From NCBI GenBank assembly GCA_950295325.1, contig OX485803.1, positions 74,539,554 to 74,603,553 of the forward strand: a stretch of DNA of 64,000 nucleotides. The letters run 5' to 3'. Of this stretch, positions 12,992 to 25,399 are shown in pieces. A program made the translations under genes and the position numbers. Origin of the DNA: Polytrichum commune (lineage: Eukaryota; Streptophyta; Polytrichopsida; Polytrichales; Polytrichaceae). How positions within the stretch are numbered: the first letter of the stretch is position 1; each line of letters starts with the position of its first letter. The notes under the pieces are model-generated. The model saw only the letters and a list, made by a program, of their open reading frames with translations, ran no database searches and was not told the DNA's origin.

Positions 12992-14050
12992 ACAAGCTAT
13001 TTGTGAAGCCATGCCCAAACTGACATTTAAATATATTTGGACAAACCACTTGTCCAAAAATAATAAGGGATGTGCATTTGTGGGGACAAAAACAACAAAC
13101 GACAACAACAAACGACAACAACAAAACCAACAACACATCAACCACAACTTCAAAGTTTGTATTCCATGTTCATCAACCACAACTTCAAAGTTTGTATTCC
13201 ATGTTCATCAACCACCATATTTGTGTAGTTTTGTGATTTAGTGTACGTCATATTGGCTGTTGGAATTGTCCAAAATTCACGCACAAATCCAAATATACCT
13301 AAATCCTACTTCTAAATGTAATTTTCAACCCACACATAATAAGTACATTTGGTCATGGAGTTTTCTACTCACGCTAAACTTTCAGCCCACATTAATAGGT
13401 GTGAAAGGTGTATGTAGCTCTACCCACTTATGTTGATCCATAAGCATGCACGTTGGATCAATTGGGACACATATAGTCGTGGGTACATGAATGTGGCTTC
13501 AAAGATGCTCGTGAGTTCACAAATGAAACACTGAATTTGGTACACCATGAGCATCTCCGCAAAACTATAGCATAACAATTGCCTTCATATTATGAGCCCA
13601 ATATTACTTTTCTAGTGTTCCACTTTAATTTTATCGACGAGGAGGTTTAAAGTGTTGTCCATAAATGCCACCCTATGAGGCGGCCATATTACTTGTCATT
13701 TTTTAAAACAACTTAAGGTAGATATGCCTAATTTGGTTACTTCTCTTAATTGGACACCTACATTTGAGCGGTTTGTGGTATGTGGCTCCAAAATGGATAT
13801 CAACCATACACGTGTTTAAAAAAATTGGACCACATGATCAAAAATATGATAGTCACTCTAGTTTCAACAATCCAGCGATGGGGGGGATATAATATGACCA
13901 TTGAATGCACATGAGAATCTTCACTTTCATAATACATAGAATATTCATATGAGCTTCAATTTTTATGAGGAAAGTACCTATGGCCTCGATTTGGATTTTG
14001 CAAATCACATTGTGGTAATTGCGTGTTCCATATTCCTCATAGAAGTGGGC
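10504..14050. other. LRR gene 3' flank, then gene-free repeats
   Basis: No recognisable gene. About 11868-12530 is a dispersed repeat (phrases GGGTCAATACCATTCTAAAA, TTGGATGGATAAGAGGTACG). It has relatives at about 34580-35060 (plus), 39450-39640 (minus) and 21050-21150. Short direct repeats occur at 12745-12790 (ACACATCGACACG-like) and 13136-13215 (a 39-bp duplication beginning CATCAACCACAACTTCAAAG). Confidence 0.55.
12967..12993. repeat. CA dinucleotide microsatellite
   Basis: About 13 copies of CA preceded by a CT run. Confidence 0.9.
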
Positions 14051-15167
14051 GGCGGACATTAAGTTCCCCCATACGAACTATGGGGGGTGTCAGATCCGGG
14101 CGGAGGCAGCCTTCAGGGAAATTTCTGAACCCGACCGAAAACTGTTGCCCGCCCCACCCAACTTCGAAAAAAATATTGAAGGCCGCTTGACTACAAATCC
14201 CATATTGAGTGCACTTCACCTTCAAGGTCTAAAATCCAATATATATGTGCAGTTCCAATTAGTAAATAAGCAATTCATTGGGATTTCATTCCGGAAATGA
14301 AACCATCAATGAAGCACGTAATTAACTTGGAGGTCAAATAAAATTACAAAATCCTCATTAACATTGAGGTTATAATTTTTATGACTTACCATTTAAAATT
14401 GTCTTTGTCATTCTAAAATGACACTTAAATTTAGTGTGCTGATTTAGTATGTATATTTTATAATGGTTTAGTAATGCCGCCTACTTTTACAAGTATTCAT
14501 ACACATTCGAATCAATTAAGTGTGATTTAATGTCATTAAGTCTAATTAATTCTGATTAATCCTAATTAAGCCCAAATAAATCAGAAAGTATGCTTCCCAA
14601 ATTAAGTAAGACTAATTAATCATAATTCTTAATTACTGGAATTAAATATAATTAATTCCAGTAATTAAATGAATAAATCTAATTAATTCCAGTAATTTAA
14701 TTAATTAATTTTGTATGAATACTTGTGAAAGTAGACGGAATTACTAAAACATTATAAAATATACATACTAAATCAGCACACTAAATTTAAATGTCATTTT
14801 AGAATGACAAAGACAATTTTAAATGGTAAGTCATAAAAATTATAACCTCAATGTTAATGAGGATTTTGTAATTTTATTTGACCTCCAAGTTAATTACGTG
14901 CTTCATTGATGGTTTCATTTCCGGAATGAAATCCCAATGAATTGCTTATTTACTAATTGGATCTGCACATATATATTGGATTTTAGACCTTGAAGGTGAA
15001 GTGCACTCAATATGGGATTTGTAGTCAAGCGGCCTTCAATATTTTTTTCGAAGTTGGGCGGGGCGGGCAACAATTTTCAGTCGGGTTCAAAAATTTCCCT
15101 GAAGGCTGCCCCCGCCCGGATCTGACACCCCCCATAGTTCGTATGGGGGAACTTATTAATGTCCGCC
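14051..15167. mobile_element. Large foldback element with 9-bp target duplication (Mutator-like MITE)
   Basis: The element begins GGCGGACATT and ends with its exact reverse complement, AATGTCCGCC. The 9-bp direct repeat GAAGTGGGC flanks it (14042-14050 and 15168-15176). The arms are about 455 bp each (14051-about 14506 and about 14713-15167) and nearly perfect inverted copies. The right arm has a 3-bp insertion near its tip. The loop of about 205 bp is made of AATTAATTCC-type AT repeats. A 9-bp duplication with long inverted ends points to the Mutator-like group. Confidence 0.9.
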
Positions 15168-15879
15168 GAAGTGGGCTAGTCAGAAAGAAAAGAAAAGAAG
15201 GAAGAAAAAAATGAAACCATTAGGATCCATTTACCTTACAATGTGCGATCCACTTACAATGTTAAAAAATGAAAAAATGAAAAATCATGCTTATATCCAG
15301 GGCTCAGGAAGCATCACAAAATCCCTGACACCCCCTCCACGTTGGGTGAATGTTTATAGTGGACGGATGAGAAGTATATTCTCCGGCTCTGGAGATTCTT
15401 CTTTCGTATGATGGGAACGCAGGGAACTCGCAGGACACGTACATTGGTTGTGTACCCCACAACCAGCTAGGGTACGTAGAGTACTACTGCTACTGACCAC
15501 CCAATAGCGACCTATCTTTCTACCTACCTTGCACACTATAGGTAGGTAGATATTCCGTACCTACATATAGAGCACTACTGTCCACGCAGATAGGTAGGTA
15601 GATATTATATACCCGCCAATAACGACCCGCCTTCCTACCTCTCTGTCCACGTAGACTGGTAGGTAGATGGTATGTAGCTACCCTCCACGGTTCCACCCTC
15701 CACCTGGTTTCAGATCCCGTGAAAGACGGCGACCTTTGGGAATCCGGGAAAGGTACCTACCCAGATCCCTCCCTAACCTATCTTTTTGGATCTACCAGCG
15801 GTCGGTCGGTCGGTCAGTCGGCCGGGCGGGCGGTGGAATGGGTATGAGAATGCCAGGCACAAAATTCACTATAGGTTAA
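15168..15879. repeat. Short tandem and simple repeats
   Basis: The element's target duplication is followed by an A/G-rich tract. About 15537-15670 holds several copies of TAGGTAGGTAGAT with interspersed CTGTCCACG(C/T)AGA. About 15800-15835 is a CGGT tetranucleotide run followed by GGGCGGGCGG. No gene seen. Confidence 0.6.
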
Positions 15880-16458
15880 GGGCCACTTCACACATGAGCC
15901 AAGAGCCGTGACCTTGTAATGGTGAGGACCCTTGACTCTCATCCAAAGGCCGTACCATGGGTGTTGGGAAAGCCGTTTTATGTAGTCACGGGCCCTCAAG
16001 TACAGTGTGAAGTGAGAATGGACCATGTTGTGGGACCATTGCATATTTTGTCGGCGGGAAAAGAGGAGAGGATTTGGTTTAATATAATATGTTTCAAACT
16101 TTATCAATTTAAGATCATTACTTGGTGGTGTTTGTGTGTCCTGGAATTTGTCTTGAAATATGTTTTGAAATCTATCCGGCTAGAAAAAACTATTAAAAAA
16201 ATCATGATTTCCCGGAATTTTCGTCAAGCCCACCTCCAAGAGGTGGGCTTGACACAAATTTTGTTAGACCACGCACCCTTATCCACAACATGCCATGTAG
16301 GACTTCATGTAGACTTTTCATTCATGAACTTTGCTTTGGGCCTTTAGGCCTTCACCTCCTAGTTTGAAGTGAACTTGGACGGTCTTCGCCTTTTCAACCA
16401 ATGAGAGCTCTTACATTGCCATGGTCAGGGGCCTTCAGCCTTGTGTGTGAAGTGGCCC
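15880..16458. mobile_element. PIF/Harbinger-type MITE (family A relative)
   Basis: The ends are GGGCCACTTCACACATGAG and the inverted copy closing with GTGTGTGAAGTGGCCC. TAA stands directly outside each end (15877-15879 and 16459-16461). 579 bp. The internal GAGGACCCTTGACTCTC phrase recurs in the neighbouring element at about 17060. Confidence 0.85.
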
Positions 16459-16526
16459 TAATTACACACGACTGACACGATGAAGTGAAGCGACCCATCA
16501 CATGTGCATCAAAAATAAGAAATTGA

Positions 16527-17240
16527 GGGCCACTTCACGCACGAGCCAAGAGTAGGGACCATGAAATTGTGGGAGCCCAAAAGAAAGTGTCCAAAGGCCG
16601 TCCCTACACACCTCCAAAACCATGTAATGTGGTCATGAGCCCTCAAGTGTAGTGTGAAGCCATATGTGACCGGGCCCCCAACCAAATGCTATTTCAACAA
16701 ATATTTATTTGTGCGGGTCCACACACATGATAAAATATAACAAATCAATGGTTGTGAGGTTTCAGAGTGCCATGGTCTCCCACTGTTGTGTTAAGGATGC
16801 CTCCAAGAGGTGGTTTTGGAAAATAATCCAAGTGAACATGAAACATGACCCATTTGATGCCATGTGAGAATACACCTAGATTTTACACCCATCTCACATT
16901 CACATACTCCGTTGGTCCCTCAAGCGTAGTATGAAGCGATCTTGGACCAGCTCCGCCTTTTCCACTAATGAGAGTGCTTGAAGTGCAATGGTCACCGGCT
17001 CGCATTCTCGTGTGTTCACACACGGACCAAGGGCCGTGGCCATGTAATTGTGAGGACCCTTGACTCTCCTCCAAAGACTATACCATGTGTTTAGCCGACA
17101 TGATACTGATAATTTCTTTGTGCCCTTAAGCCTTCCACCTTCTCGTGTGAAGTGAACTTGGATTGTCTTGGTCTTTTCGACCAATGAGAGATCTTATAAT
17201 GCAATGGTCACAAGCCCTTAGTCTCGTGCGTGAAGCGGCC
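16527..17240. mobile_element. Composite Harbinger-type MITE
   Basis: The outer ends are GGGCCACTTCACGCACGAG and the inverted CTCGTGCGTGAAGCGGCC. The first about 480 bp matches family A (31325-31819). The stretch from about 17015 resembles the 15880-16458 element and supplies the right end, so this looks like two related elements fused or nested. The target duplication is degraded. Confidence 0.65.
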
Positions 17241-18683
17241 ATGATGTGCTTGTACTTTCTCACGATGTGGCTACTATTTTCATGAGTTCGGTGCTTAATA
17301 GAAATATGCATGCAAGTGTTAAATGACCTTTTATGGCATTGGTTTTTGTAACTAGCATCAATCATTCTCTCTTGTTTTACTTTCAATAGAGTTGTTTTTA
17401 GAAGATTGGGATAGAATGTGAAGCACAAGAAAAAAATTCTCAAGTTTCAATGTACCGTAGGGTGTTCTCTAGTTCATCATTTTGAATGCTAAAAGCTAAT
17501 TTTGATGTTATATTGAACATGGCCTTGACCAATGTGGATACAACATGTGGCAAGAATAAATTTCCAATGTTGAACCAGTCAACACCCTATACTATTTTAA
17601 TTTTCTATAGCTTGTTTTTTCCATGTTATGGAAAGGGCTAGTTAAAAAATCTACCAAGGTAAAGAGGGTGAAATATTAAATTAAATTAAATTAAAAAATC
17701 ATCCCCATATGTTTGCGATTTAATTATCTTGAGTGGGTTCTCTAAAATAACTCCATGGATTTTATTCTAAATTTGGGGTCAATATATTCTACATGCTCTT
17801 ATATAATGGGTTATGTTTTCACCTTGGGTAATAGTGGTTGGGCCCACCTCTTTGGTCCAATTCTAGCCCCATGGTAGGAACTATTAAACATGTGATCAAA
17901 GAGGTTTTCCTCCTATTCTTGGCGTTACCAAAGTTTAATTCCAAATTTGAATGTTTTGTATTGGAAACATGTAATTTAAGCTTGGGAACCTTTTGGGAGC
18001 TACAAGGGAGGGCATATCTACTTTGGAAATGTTACAACTCGTCCATTGGGAAGGTGAAAACCCAATGAAATGATCTATCAACTTTATTTTCTATAACTAG
18101 CATCAAAGAAAAAGTATTATGGTATTTAGTAGCATGGTGGGATACTTTAGATGACAACCTTGCATTTTAGTATGCAAGAAAAACATATTTGTGAGCGTAC
18201 TAATGGCAAGTGTCATGTGTTTACATTCTAGTACCCAAGAGGACGATACTTCCTTGCTTATGTCGGACGGCATTTGCAAAATGAATAGTTGTCAATATGC
18301 ATGCTATTCACTCTACAAGGGTGGGGAGGTTTGTCTCAAAATGAAATATTTTTGCCAGCCAACTGCAATCTTTATGGTATTTAGTGTCACATGTATAACA
18401 ATGCCACTTACCCTATTTTGAGGCATATGCTAGGTTACATCGATGGTTAACGACTTCACCATGAGTGTCACCTCATGACACTTGGCATTCAAGTGCGCTT
18501 ATTGATAGCTTGCCATGAGTATGTTTGATGGTTGGTATGGGGTGCATGCCTATGGTACACAATGGTCCACAAGTTGACTAAAGTGTAAACAAATGAAACT
18601 TGACATTAGTATGCTCAAGAACATATTCCTCTTGCTTATACCAGAATGTAAAACGCATGCAACTTGTCATCAATATATTCAAT
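17241..18683. other. Gene-free stretch
   Basis: No protein-like open frame. From about 18368 it enters the dispersed repeat that starts TTTATGGTATTTAGTGTCAC. The same repeat is present at 42.8-43.3 kb. An earlier phrase, TTCACCTTGGGTAATAGT (17818), recurs at 27300. Confidence 0.5.
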
Positions 18684-19536
18684 ATCTTCTTCTTGCATAC
18701 TAGATCACAAAACTATCATCTCACGTATCTCAATGTGTAGTGCTATACATTATAGTGTGAATATATTTCACTCGGAAAAAGTTGCTTACAATATGTCGAC
18801 GACTAATGTCATATTGACAATTAAAGGATGTGACACTTTGAGACTTCTACACATCTAATTTAGGCCCTTCGCAAATAGTGCACGTGACACCAAAAACACC
18901 ATAAAACGGTGTGGAGGTGCAACACCCCTACTGACATCTTCTTCTTGCATACTAGAACACAAAACTATCATCTCACGTATCTCAATGTGTTGCGCCATAC
19001 ATTAGGGGTTGTCACACCTCTTTCTTCCCATTCTCGGTGAATGGAGAATGGGGACGTGGCACACTCTCCTTGAATGGCGGAGGGCCCATTCTCGGAGAAT
19101 GGAGAATGGAGAATGGAGAAAACTTCTTGCGTGAAGGTTTTACTGTTTTTCACCTGGGGTCGCTTCTTTTTGTTGTGGCAGGGCTTTAGTTTACCACATG
19201 CCGGCGACACTGGTAATTCCCATTCTCCATTTCTCCATTCTCCATGGGCCACAAAGGGGTGTCACACCTTTCTCCATGGAGAAGCTATCCTATTGGCTCC
19301 TCTTTGTCCTCTTTCTCCCATTCTTCATTCTCCGAGGAGGTGTGACAACCCCTATTATAATGTGAATATATTTCACTCGGAAAAAGTTGCTTGTGTCGAC
19401 GACTAATGTCATATTACAATTAAAGGACGTGACACTTTGAGACCTCCACGCATCTAGTTTATAGGGCCCTTCGCAAATAGTGCACGTGACACCAAAAACA
19501 CCATAAAACGGTGTGGGGGTGCAACACGCCTACTGA
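18684..19536. repeat. Tandem duplication of a 250-bp repeat segment, second copy interrupted by a MITE
   Basis: Copy 1 (about 18684-18930) and copy 2 (about 18936-19536) share CTTCTTCTTGCATACTAGA, CTCACGTATCTCAATGTGT, TTTCACTCGGAAAAAGTTGC and ACACCATAAAACGGTGTGG in order. Copy 2 is longer only because of the insertion at 19005-19352. Confidence 0.85.
19005..19352. mobile_element. 348-bp MITE with GGGGTTGTCACACC ends
   Basis: The left end GGGGTTGTCACACCTC and right end GAGGTGTGACAACCCC are perfect inverted repeats. The uninterrupted sister copy (18740-18760) shows the empty site. Flanks share TA, perhaps YATTA, so the duplication type is ambiguous. The interior has many GGAGAATGGAGAATGG units in opposite orientations near each end. 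Confidence 0.85.
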
Positions 19537-20178
19537 TGGGGGTTGAGCCATAGCCAGACAAGTTGTTACCTAATAAGCTTGTAAAGTAGTATGGTGGGCT
19601 TGAGGCAACACTTTTTAAAGTGCATTAAGAATATACAAGGCTAAATTGGGGACACATGGTGACCTGACATGCAGGCCTTGGATGGACGTGCACTGTTGCA
19701 GGCCTTCTTTATTTAGCCACCCAATAAACCTCAGACCGCGGCCGGAGACGACTCTCCTCTGTCTGGCCTCCTCACCTACTTATTAGTATTATTATAACGA
19801 CTGTCCCTAGTATAATAATACTACTGCGGGGTGGGGGCTCTTCTGCCACCAGAGGTCTGCGGGCAGCATGCAAAATTTTGGGCCCAGGAGGATTGCATGC
19901 GTGCTTGACATGCCCCCAATAAGTGTGGGCAGGGGGCAGCAGAGGGCCCATAATTTCCCAACCCCGGCATTACTCAGCGCGCTCATTAGTGCTCCACTTG
20001 AACCCCAGAAAAAGCCACCCTATGTTTGCGGATCGTGTTCAGGAATCTGTTCCCCTGGTGGTTCCCAAGCGTTCCCTTTAGTCCTTGCTACAAAGGGAGG
20101 AACCCCTAACTTAAATCGGTACATAATAAGGGTGTTGTGTCCTTGAGAAGTGGGAACGGAACACGTTGATGCAAATCT

Positions 20179-20897
20179 TATAGCCCACCCACACTTATTA
20201 CTAATATGGTAGCCACACCGGGGGCCGTGTCACTGGGGCGCTCCATGGCCCCAAGCGCAAACCCAATCCGGGCCATGGGAGCATCCCGGGCCCATCAACG
20301 GCCCACAAGCCTCGCGGGCAGCCACCCCTGCCGGGATGCGGGTTTAGGGTTTATGGCCCAAAAATTTCCCGGGCACTAGCCCAGAGGTTGCCTTCCCCCT
20401 CTTTCATGGGCCCGACCCTGGCCAGGCCTTGCCCGCGAGGCTTCTGGGCCATTGATGGGCCTGGGGTGCTCCCATGGCTCGGATTGGGTTTGCGATTGGG
20501 GCCATGGAGCACCCTAGTAACACGGCATTGGGGGTCCAGTCGGGCCCCAGCCAACCCAGATGGTGCAAGGCCCTCCCGGTGATGGTGTCGCTTATCTAGG
20601 GCACTAAGGACAACACTCTTACTTTGCATCCAGCCAGTCGGGGCCCTTTTGGACGTTATCCTTAGTGCCCTGGATGGGCGGCACCAACACTGGGGGGGCT
20701 GCACCGGCCGGGCTGGTTGGACCCTGGTTGGACCCCCCGGTGTGGTTATCATATGATGTGGGCCACTAGTGAATAATGAGTACCAACACTAGTTACATCG
20801 AGTGGCTTTCAATGGCTAGACCAACTCAAAAAATGGTCCCTATTGGTAGGAGTTGTTCACTAGTGGACCACACTAGTAAGTATGGGTGGGCTATTAA
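20179..20897. mobile_element. GC-rich nested foldback element
   Basis: Three nested inverted-repeat pairs are visible. The outer pair is ATAGCCCACCCACACTTA (20179) against the inverted copy ending GTATGGGTGGGCTAT (about 20897). The middle pair is GCCACACCGGGGG (about 20213) against CCCCCGGTGTGG (about 20735), together with GCCCGCGAGGCTT and CTCCATGGCCCC blocks. The inner pair is GGTGTCGCTTATCTAGGGCA (about 20584) against TGCCCTGGATGGGCGGCACC (20670-20690). No protein is encoded. Confidence 0.7.
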
Positions 20898-21957
20898 TTA
20901 GTATTCTTAGTTTGTAATCTTTATGGGAGAGAAGGAATATTGCATGTGAACGTGCCTCTCGTTCACCTAACTCAAAAGTCATGAAATAATTATTATGCAT
21001 TCCGGATGTTACTATTTGGTATGTTGACACCGGAATTTGTTTTAATGACTTGGAATTAGTCTATTTGAGTCGTTTGAGATGAATGAGCCATGAACTAGAA
21101 GGGGATCAAGTTTTTGTCTTGGATGGACGAGAGGTGTGTGCGTATGCAATAATTCCCTCTTTCTCACTTTTTGCAAGTTAATTATTTATAATACATTTAG
21201 TTCGTTTATTATATGATATATGATATGATTTTTTAATTTTTTTTTAATTTTTTTTTTGGAGCCCACAAACACTTATAGTTCATAACCGTGTGATAACCTA
21301 CCACAACAAGTACAACCACCCAACATTGCTCCATGGTCTCTCATAATTTCATCAAGCATAACTCAAAGAGGTGGTCAAAATTAACATGTCTAGCAAGATG
21401 AAGAACATTATACGCTTCGGTTATTCTTTCATGGTTGATGACTTTGCATACGAGTGAGTGATCACTATAAAACGTTTTCACATACGACCGATGGCTCATC
21501 CATGATTTTCCACATTTTGTGCATGAGTTAATTGATTGTGAGCTAACAACTCCCGTGGCATGTCATCCACTCTCCACTCATTCGGTTATCTTGTCCCTTT
21601 GTGTAGATTTTGGTGGGTGTTGTAAAGGGCAACCTATTCCATCTATAACTAGTGCTAGAAGGTGTTTCATGACCTCAACCAATGTAGAAATGACACAAGG
21701 CAACTTCTAAAGACAAAATGATTGTTTTTTTGCATAATAATAATAAATGTAAGCCAATAACACATGCAACATAGATTCAACGAAGGATTCGTTTTGGGCT
21801 ATGCACAATGCATCATGCATTTCATAGGTAAATCCATGAAAAACGTATGTAAAAAACAAAGGCTTTTGTTTTTTCTTCTCTAAATGTAATTAACCTCCTA
21901 ATCTATCTAACTTGTACAAATAGTCAAACATGTACAGTTGATACAAGCTACACTAAT
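20898..21957. other. Gene-free stretch with a dispersed-repeat fragment
   Basis: 21050-21160 matches the repeat at 12430-12550 (phrases TTTGAGATGAAT, GGATGGACGAGAGGT). An A/T-rich tract is at 21220-21260. Nothing else recognised. Confidence 0.5.
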
Positions 21958-22143
21958 TATCCCAATTAGTGTGTGTTACTATTTGGATCTATGCACTGCT
22001 GTAACTATTTATTGAGAATGTAATATTTTACAAGCAAAGTCATTTATGTTCTATAATGTCATAACAAACATATTGAACCTTCATTAATAAATATTCAACT
22101 CACGAGTAAGTTGTTATAGCACTAATTGGGATAATCAATGTAC
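21958..22143. mobile_element. MITE with CTACACTAATTATCCC ends
   Basis: The left end CTACACTAATTATCCCAATT and the right end CACTAATTGGGATAATCAAT are inverted copies. 186 bp. It is the same family as 33543-33765. Confidence 0.7.
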
Positions 22144-23112
22144 TTGTTTTGTGAAACATCTATATGAATTGCTCGAGAATTAAGATTATATTTTGGACAT
22201 ATACACAAAACTAAACTATTGAGTCCATTTACAAAGTAAGTTATGATTCGTGTAAGGCACACTACTTAGTATCTTTACATATGTTGGCTTAACTATACTT
22301 AACATTAACATAATCAACCGTAACCACTATAGTGATTATGGTGTTGTGGGCAAAGGTGCAGTGTGACTTACTCTCCGCAATCCTATAGTGTGGCCAACAC
22401 TATACACCATCATGCAAGAAAATAACGTGCAACCCTAATTACACTTGGACCTTCAAGCACTCGTTATAATCTTAAGTTTCACTTCTAATTGTGGATAACA
22501 TGTCAAATAAAGTTATCGAAAACGTAAATCCAAAGAGCATAGTCTCAAGTTTCATGAATGTAAGCATCGAGGGAGAAAATACAAAAACAACCGATGTTTG
22601 GATTATCATTGCAATCGAATGATGAGATCCAGAGGTGATCTTGGTGTCTATGGAAAGAATATAATTAGTGTGGGTTTTGTCAATAAATTGCAAGATCTCA
22701 TTGACTTCTTCAAGTTCAGAGTCCAACCAACGCTCCGATAACTAAGCTTAACCAATCAAGGGAGGCTGATGAGTATCTTATATTCACTCAAAAAGCGGCC
22801 ACTGGTGTTCTGGAACACAAGGAATGCACTTTGTGTAAGTTCAAGTTAAGTTAAAGACCAGTAAATGAGCTTCAACATGAATTTGTGAAGCCAGAAGCCT
22901 AGCCACTAAAGACTTCATCAAAGCATAATATGCATGTGTCTTATTAGGGCCGCCCAGCCCCCATCTTCACATGATGGCTTCAAGTCGTAAAGTGATTCTG
23001 GCTTCTTAACACCTACCGGAGGGGTTAAGTTAGTAGCAAAAACTTGCCCTTTTTAGATTGGTTGTTGATTCATCTCAATTTAAGTTCAATAGATTGATTC
23101 AAGGTTTTCGAT
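22144..23112. other. Gene-free stretch
   Basis: Only short unremarkable open frames. Nothing recognised. Confidence 0.45.
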
Positions 23113-23396
23113 CCCAATTTTGGGTGTTTCTCAAGAGTCCCACTGGTGATACTAGGGCCACACCAAAAAGCCCAACCCTACGTATTCTCCGGAAATACAG
23201 GGTTGGGATTTCAAATGGTTGGAGCTACTGGAGTGGCTGGAAGCAGGCGGGTAGCTCCAGCAAGCCACTCCAGTAGCTCCAGCCATCTAAAATCCCAACC
23301 CTGTATTTCCAGAGAATACGTAGGGCTGGGTTTTTTGGTGACTGGAGCTGCTGAGCATTTCGGTGTGGCCCTGGTATGAGAAACCCCAATTTTGTG
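23113..23396. mobile_element. Foldback element of about 284 bp
   Basis: The two halves are near-perfect inverted copies. CAATTTTGGGTGTTTCTCA faces TGAGAAACCCCAATTTTG at the tips. AGGGCCACACC faces GGTGTGGCCCT. GCCCAACCCTACGTATTCTC and TACAGGGTTGGGAT face their complements near the centre. AGCTACTGGAGTGGCTGGA mirrors at the turn. Confidence 0.8.
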
Positions 23397-25399
23397 AGGA
23401 TGGATCCATGCAAAAAGTTGACAATGACCCCTCGCCTAGATGATTTTAAACATGTGTTGTTTTTTTCTAGATTTGCACATGGATGTTGTCTTACTCTGGG
23501 GCATGCTCCCCCGTTGTGGGTTTCTTATGAGTTTTACCCTATTGAGGTCCTAAAGTAACACCTGCTCTATGGTGACACCTATTTTAAACCCTTGAGCCAT
23601 CAACAAGTGAGTACAACAATGTCGTCAAGTAAGTCATTGTTGAAAGCGATTAATCATATGGAGCATTAAGCATAAAATAACACCACTTCAACCATTCATA
23701 TATAATAGCGGTTTAAGAAGGATGCAAGAACATTTTCTAGATGAGCACCAACTTTGGTCAATCACAATGGCTAATCATGGACTTATTTGTTCAACGAGGC
23801 AGTGTAAGAAGCGATCCACAAAAGGGGGACAATACCTTCATTGAATAAAAGATCCTCACTTGGAATAAGGTTGCTTTTGTGGTGATTCTCACATAACAAT
23901 CCAACATGAATAGGACCCCCCCCCCCAAATTGACATTAGAAAACTCTTTCCTTGAGACAACTTCAAGAATTTTTGTAGGTTGCATATGAATTTATGATTT
24001 TTTGAAGAAAAAAAAATAACAACTATATACATATTCTCTATTCTATGGATTTAAAAAATAAAAATAAGATCCAAGCTACTTAACCTTCATGAAATAGCAA
24101 ATTTTTCTTAAAGTGTGATTTTAAGGCCTCAATACCTTATGCGATGTACCAAAACTTGAGAGACGACCACAATAATATGGAAGTAAGTTGGAGAAGGAGG
24201 GCCTAGGTGCTAGAATTGGAGGCTCTTTAGGCCGGCTGGCCGGCTGACTAATGGGCCCACTTACTACGTGCGGAGGACCCACGGGCTCCTGTTGGATTTG
24301 GCATTGAGGATGCCCAATGAAGCTATCTTTGCACGTTTGTCTCACACACAAGCAATTTCAAAGGTGAATTGGGATGGGTGTCAACTGGCATTTGAAGCTC
24401 AAGATGCAATTCTAAATACCCCAAGTTTTGACCTACATTGGGTTTGGAGATGAGTTCTATTTAAGTCATCTAATGCTCTTGTGTTGAGACAGACAAGACC
24501 ATGCAAAGGTTCAAACCCCATGTTAATATGGTGAATTTAAGTTAAACCTTCACTCTTCTCACCTTTTGAAAATAACAATTGTGTATGCACGCGTATTTGA
24601 GCGTTGGGAAGGGGGGGGGGTTATGATTGGGGATTTACTATACATAGGTGAGTTCCCATGTGATATATTTAGGTACTATACATACCATTCTTAAGTGACT
24701 CGTAATCGTTTGATGGGGCCAAAATCATTAGCCATTGATGCTACAATCTACCATTGAATGTTCGAATCCTCACGAAGTTCAACTTGAATTCAAACCTAGG
24801 ATGGGTATATAGGATGACCAAGTTAACATAAGTTCAACGACCGGACAAACTATAAGATACATGCGTCGAATATAATGATGATAATAGGCCTACGTTGACT
24901 AGCTACCTTCCCCACTTTAGCCGGCTACTTCCTTACCCAAAAGGACAAGGGAGCACCGAGAGCACATTGAAGAATGATATGATAGAGACATTAATAGAAA
25001 ATATCATGGCATTGTGGATGAAAACACCACGATAATTCTCCATTATTTCACCAAGTCGTTACTACATTTAGCATACGAGAGTGGGTGATTGGATTCATCA
25101 AGGCTTGTTTGTCTCAACACTCTTCCCAAACGTTGAAGAATACATGGGAATCCCTTCCATGCTTGCTAGATCCCGTCGTCACATTGTGTTATTTCACAAG
25201 TTTCAAAAAATCATAAGGTCCGGCTTCCAAGTTGCCATTATCACCCCAAGGAATTAAGCGCGATCTGGGACTTGATTCGAAGCAAACATTCGGTATCTTC
25301 TCCTCCCCACATTAGTGGGTGGGTGGGAGGGAGGCGCCAATGAAGCCACACATGCTTGAGTTTTGGGGCTAGGCTTTGGGTAAGCATGGTTGGTTCTTG
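23397..25399. other. Gene-free stretch
   Basis: Contains a C run (about 23917-23927) and a G run (about 24611-24620). No protein-like frame or repeat ends could be supported. Confidence 0.45.

Noticed and set aside
14037..15214. Mirror-image open frames with the same peptide in both arms of the foldback
   Set aside because: They arise because the arms are inverted copies. The substitutions between arms do not look constrained and no protein family is recognisable.
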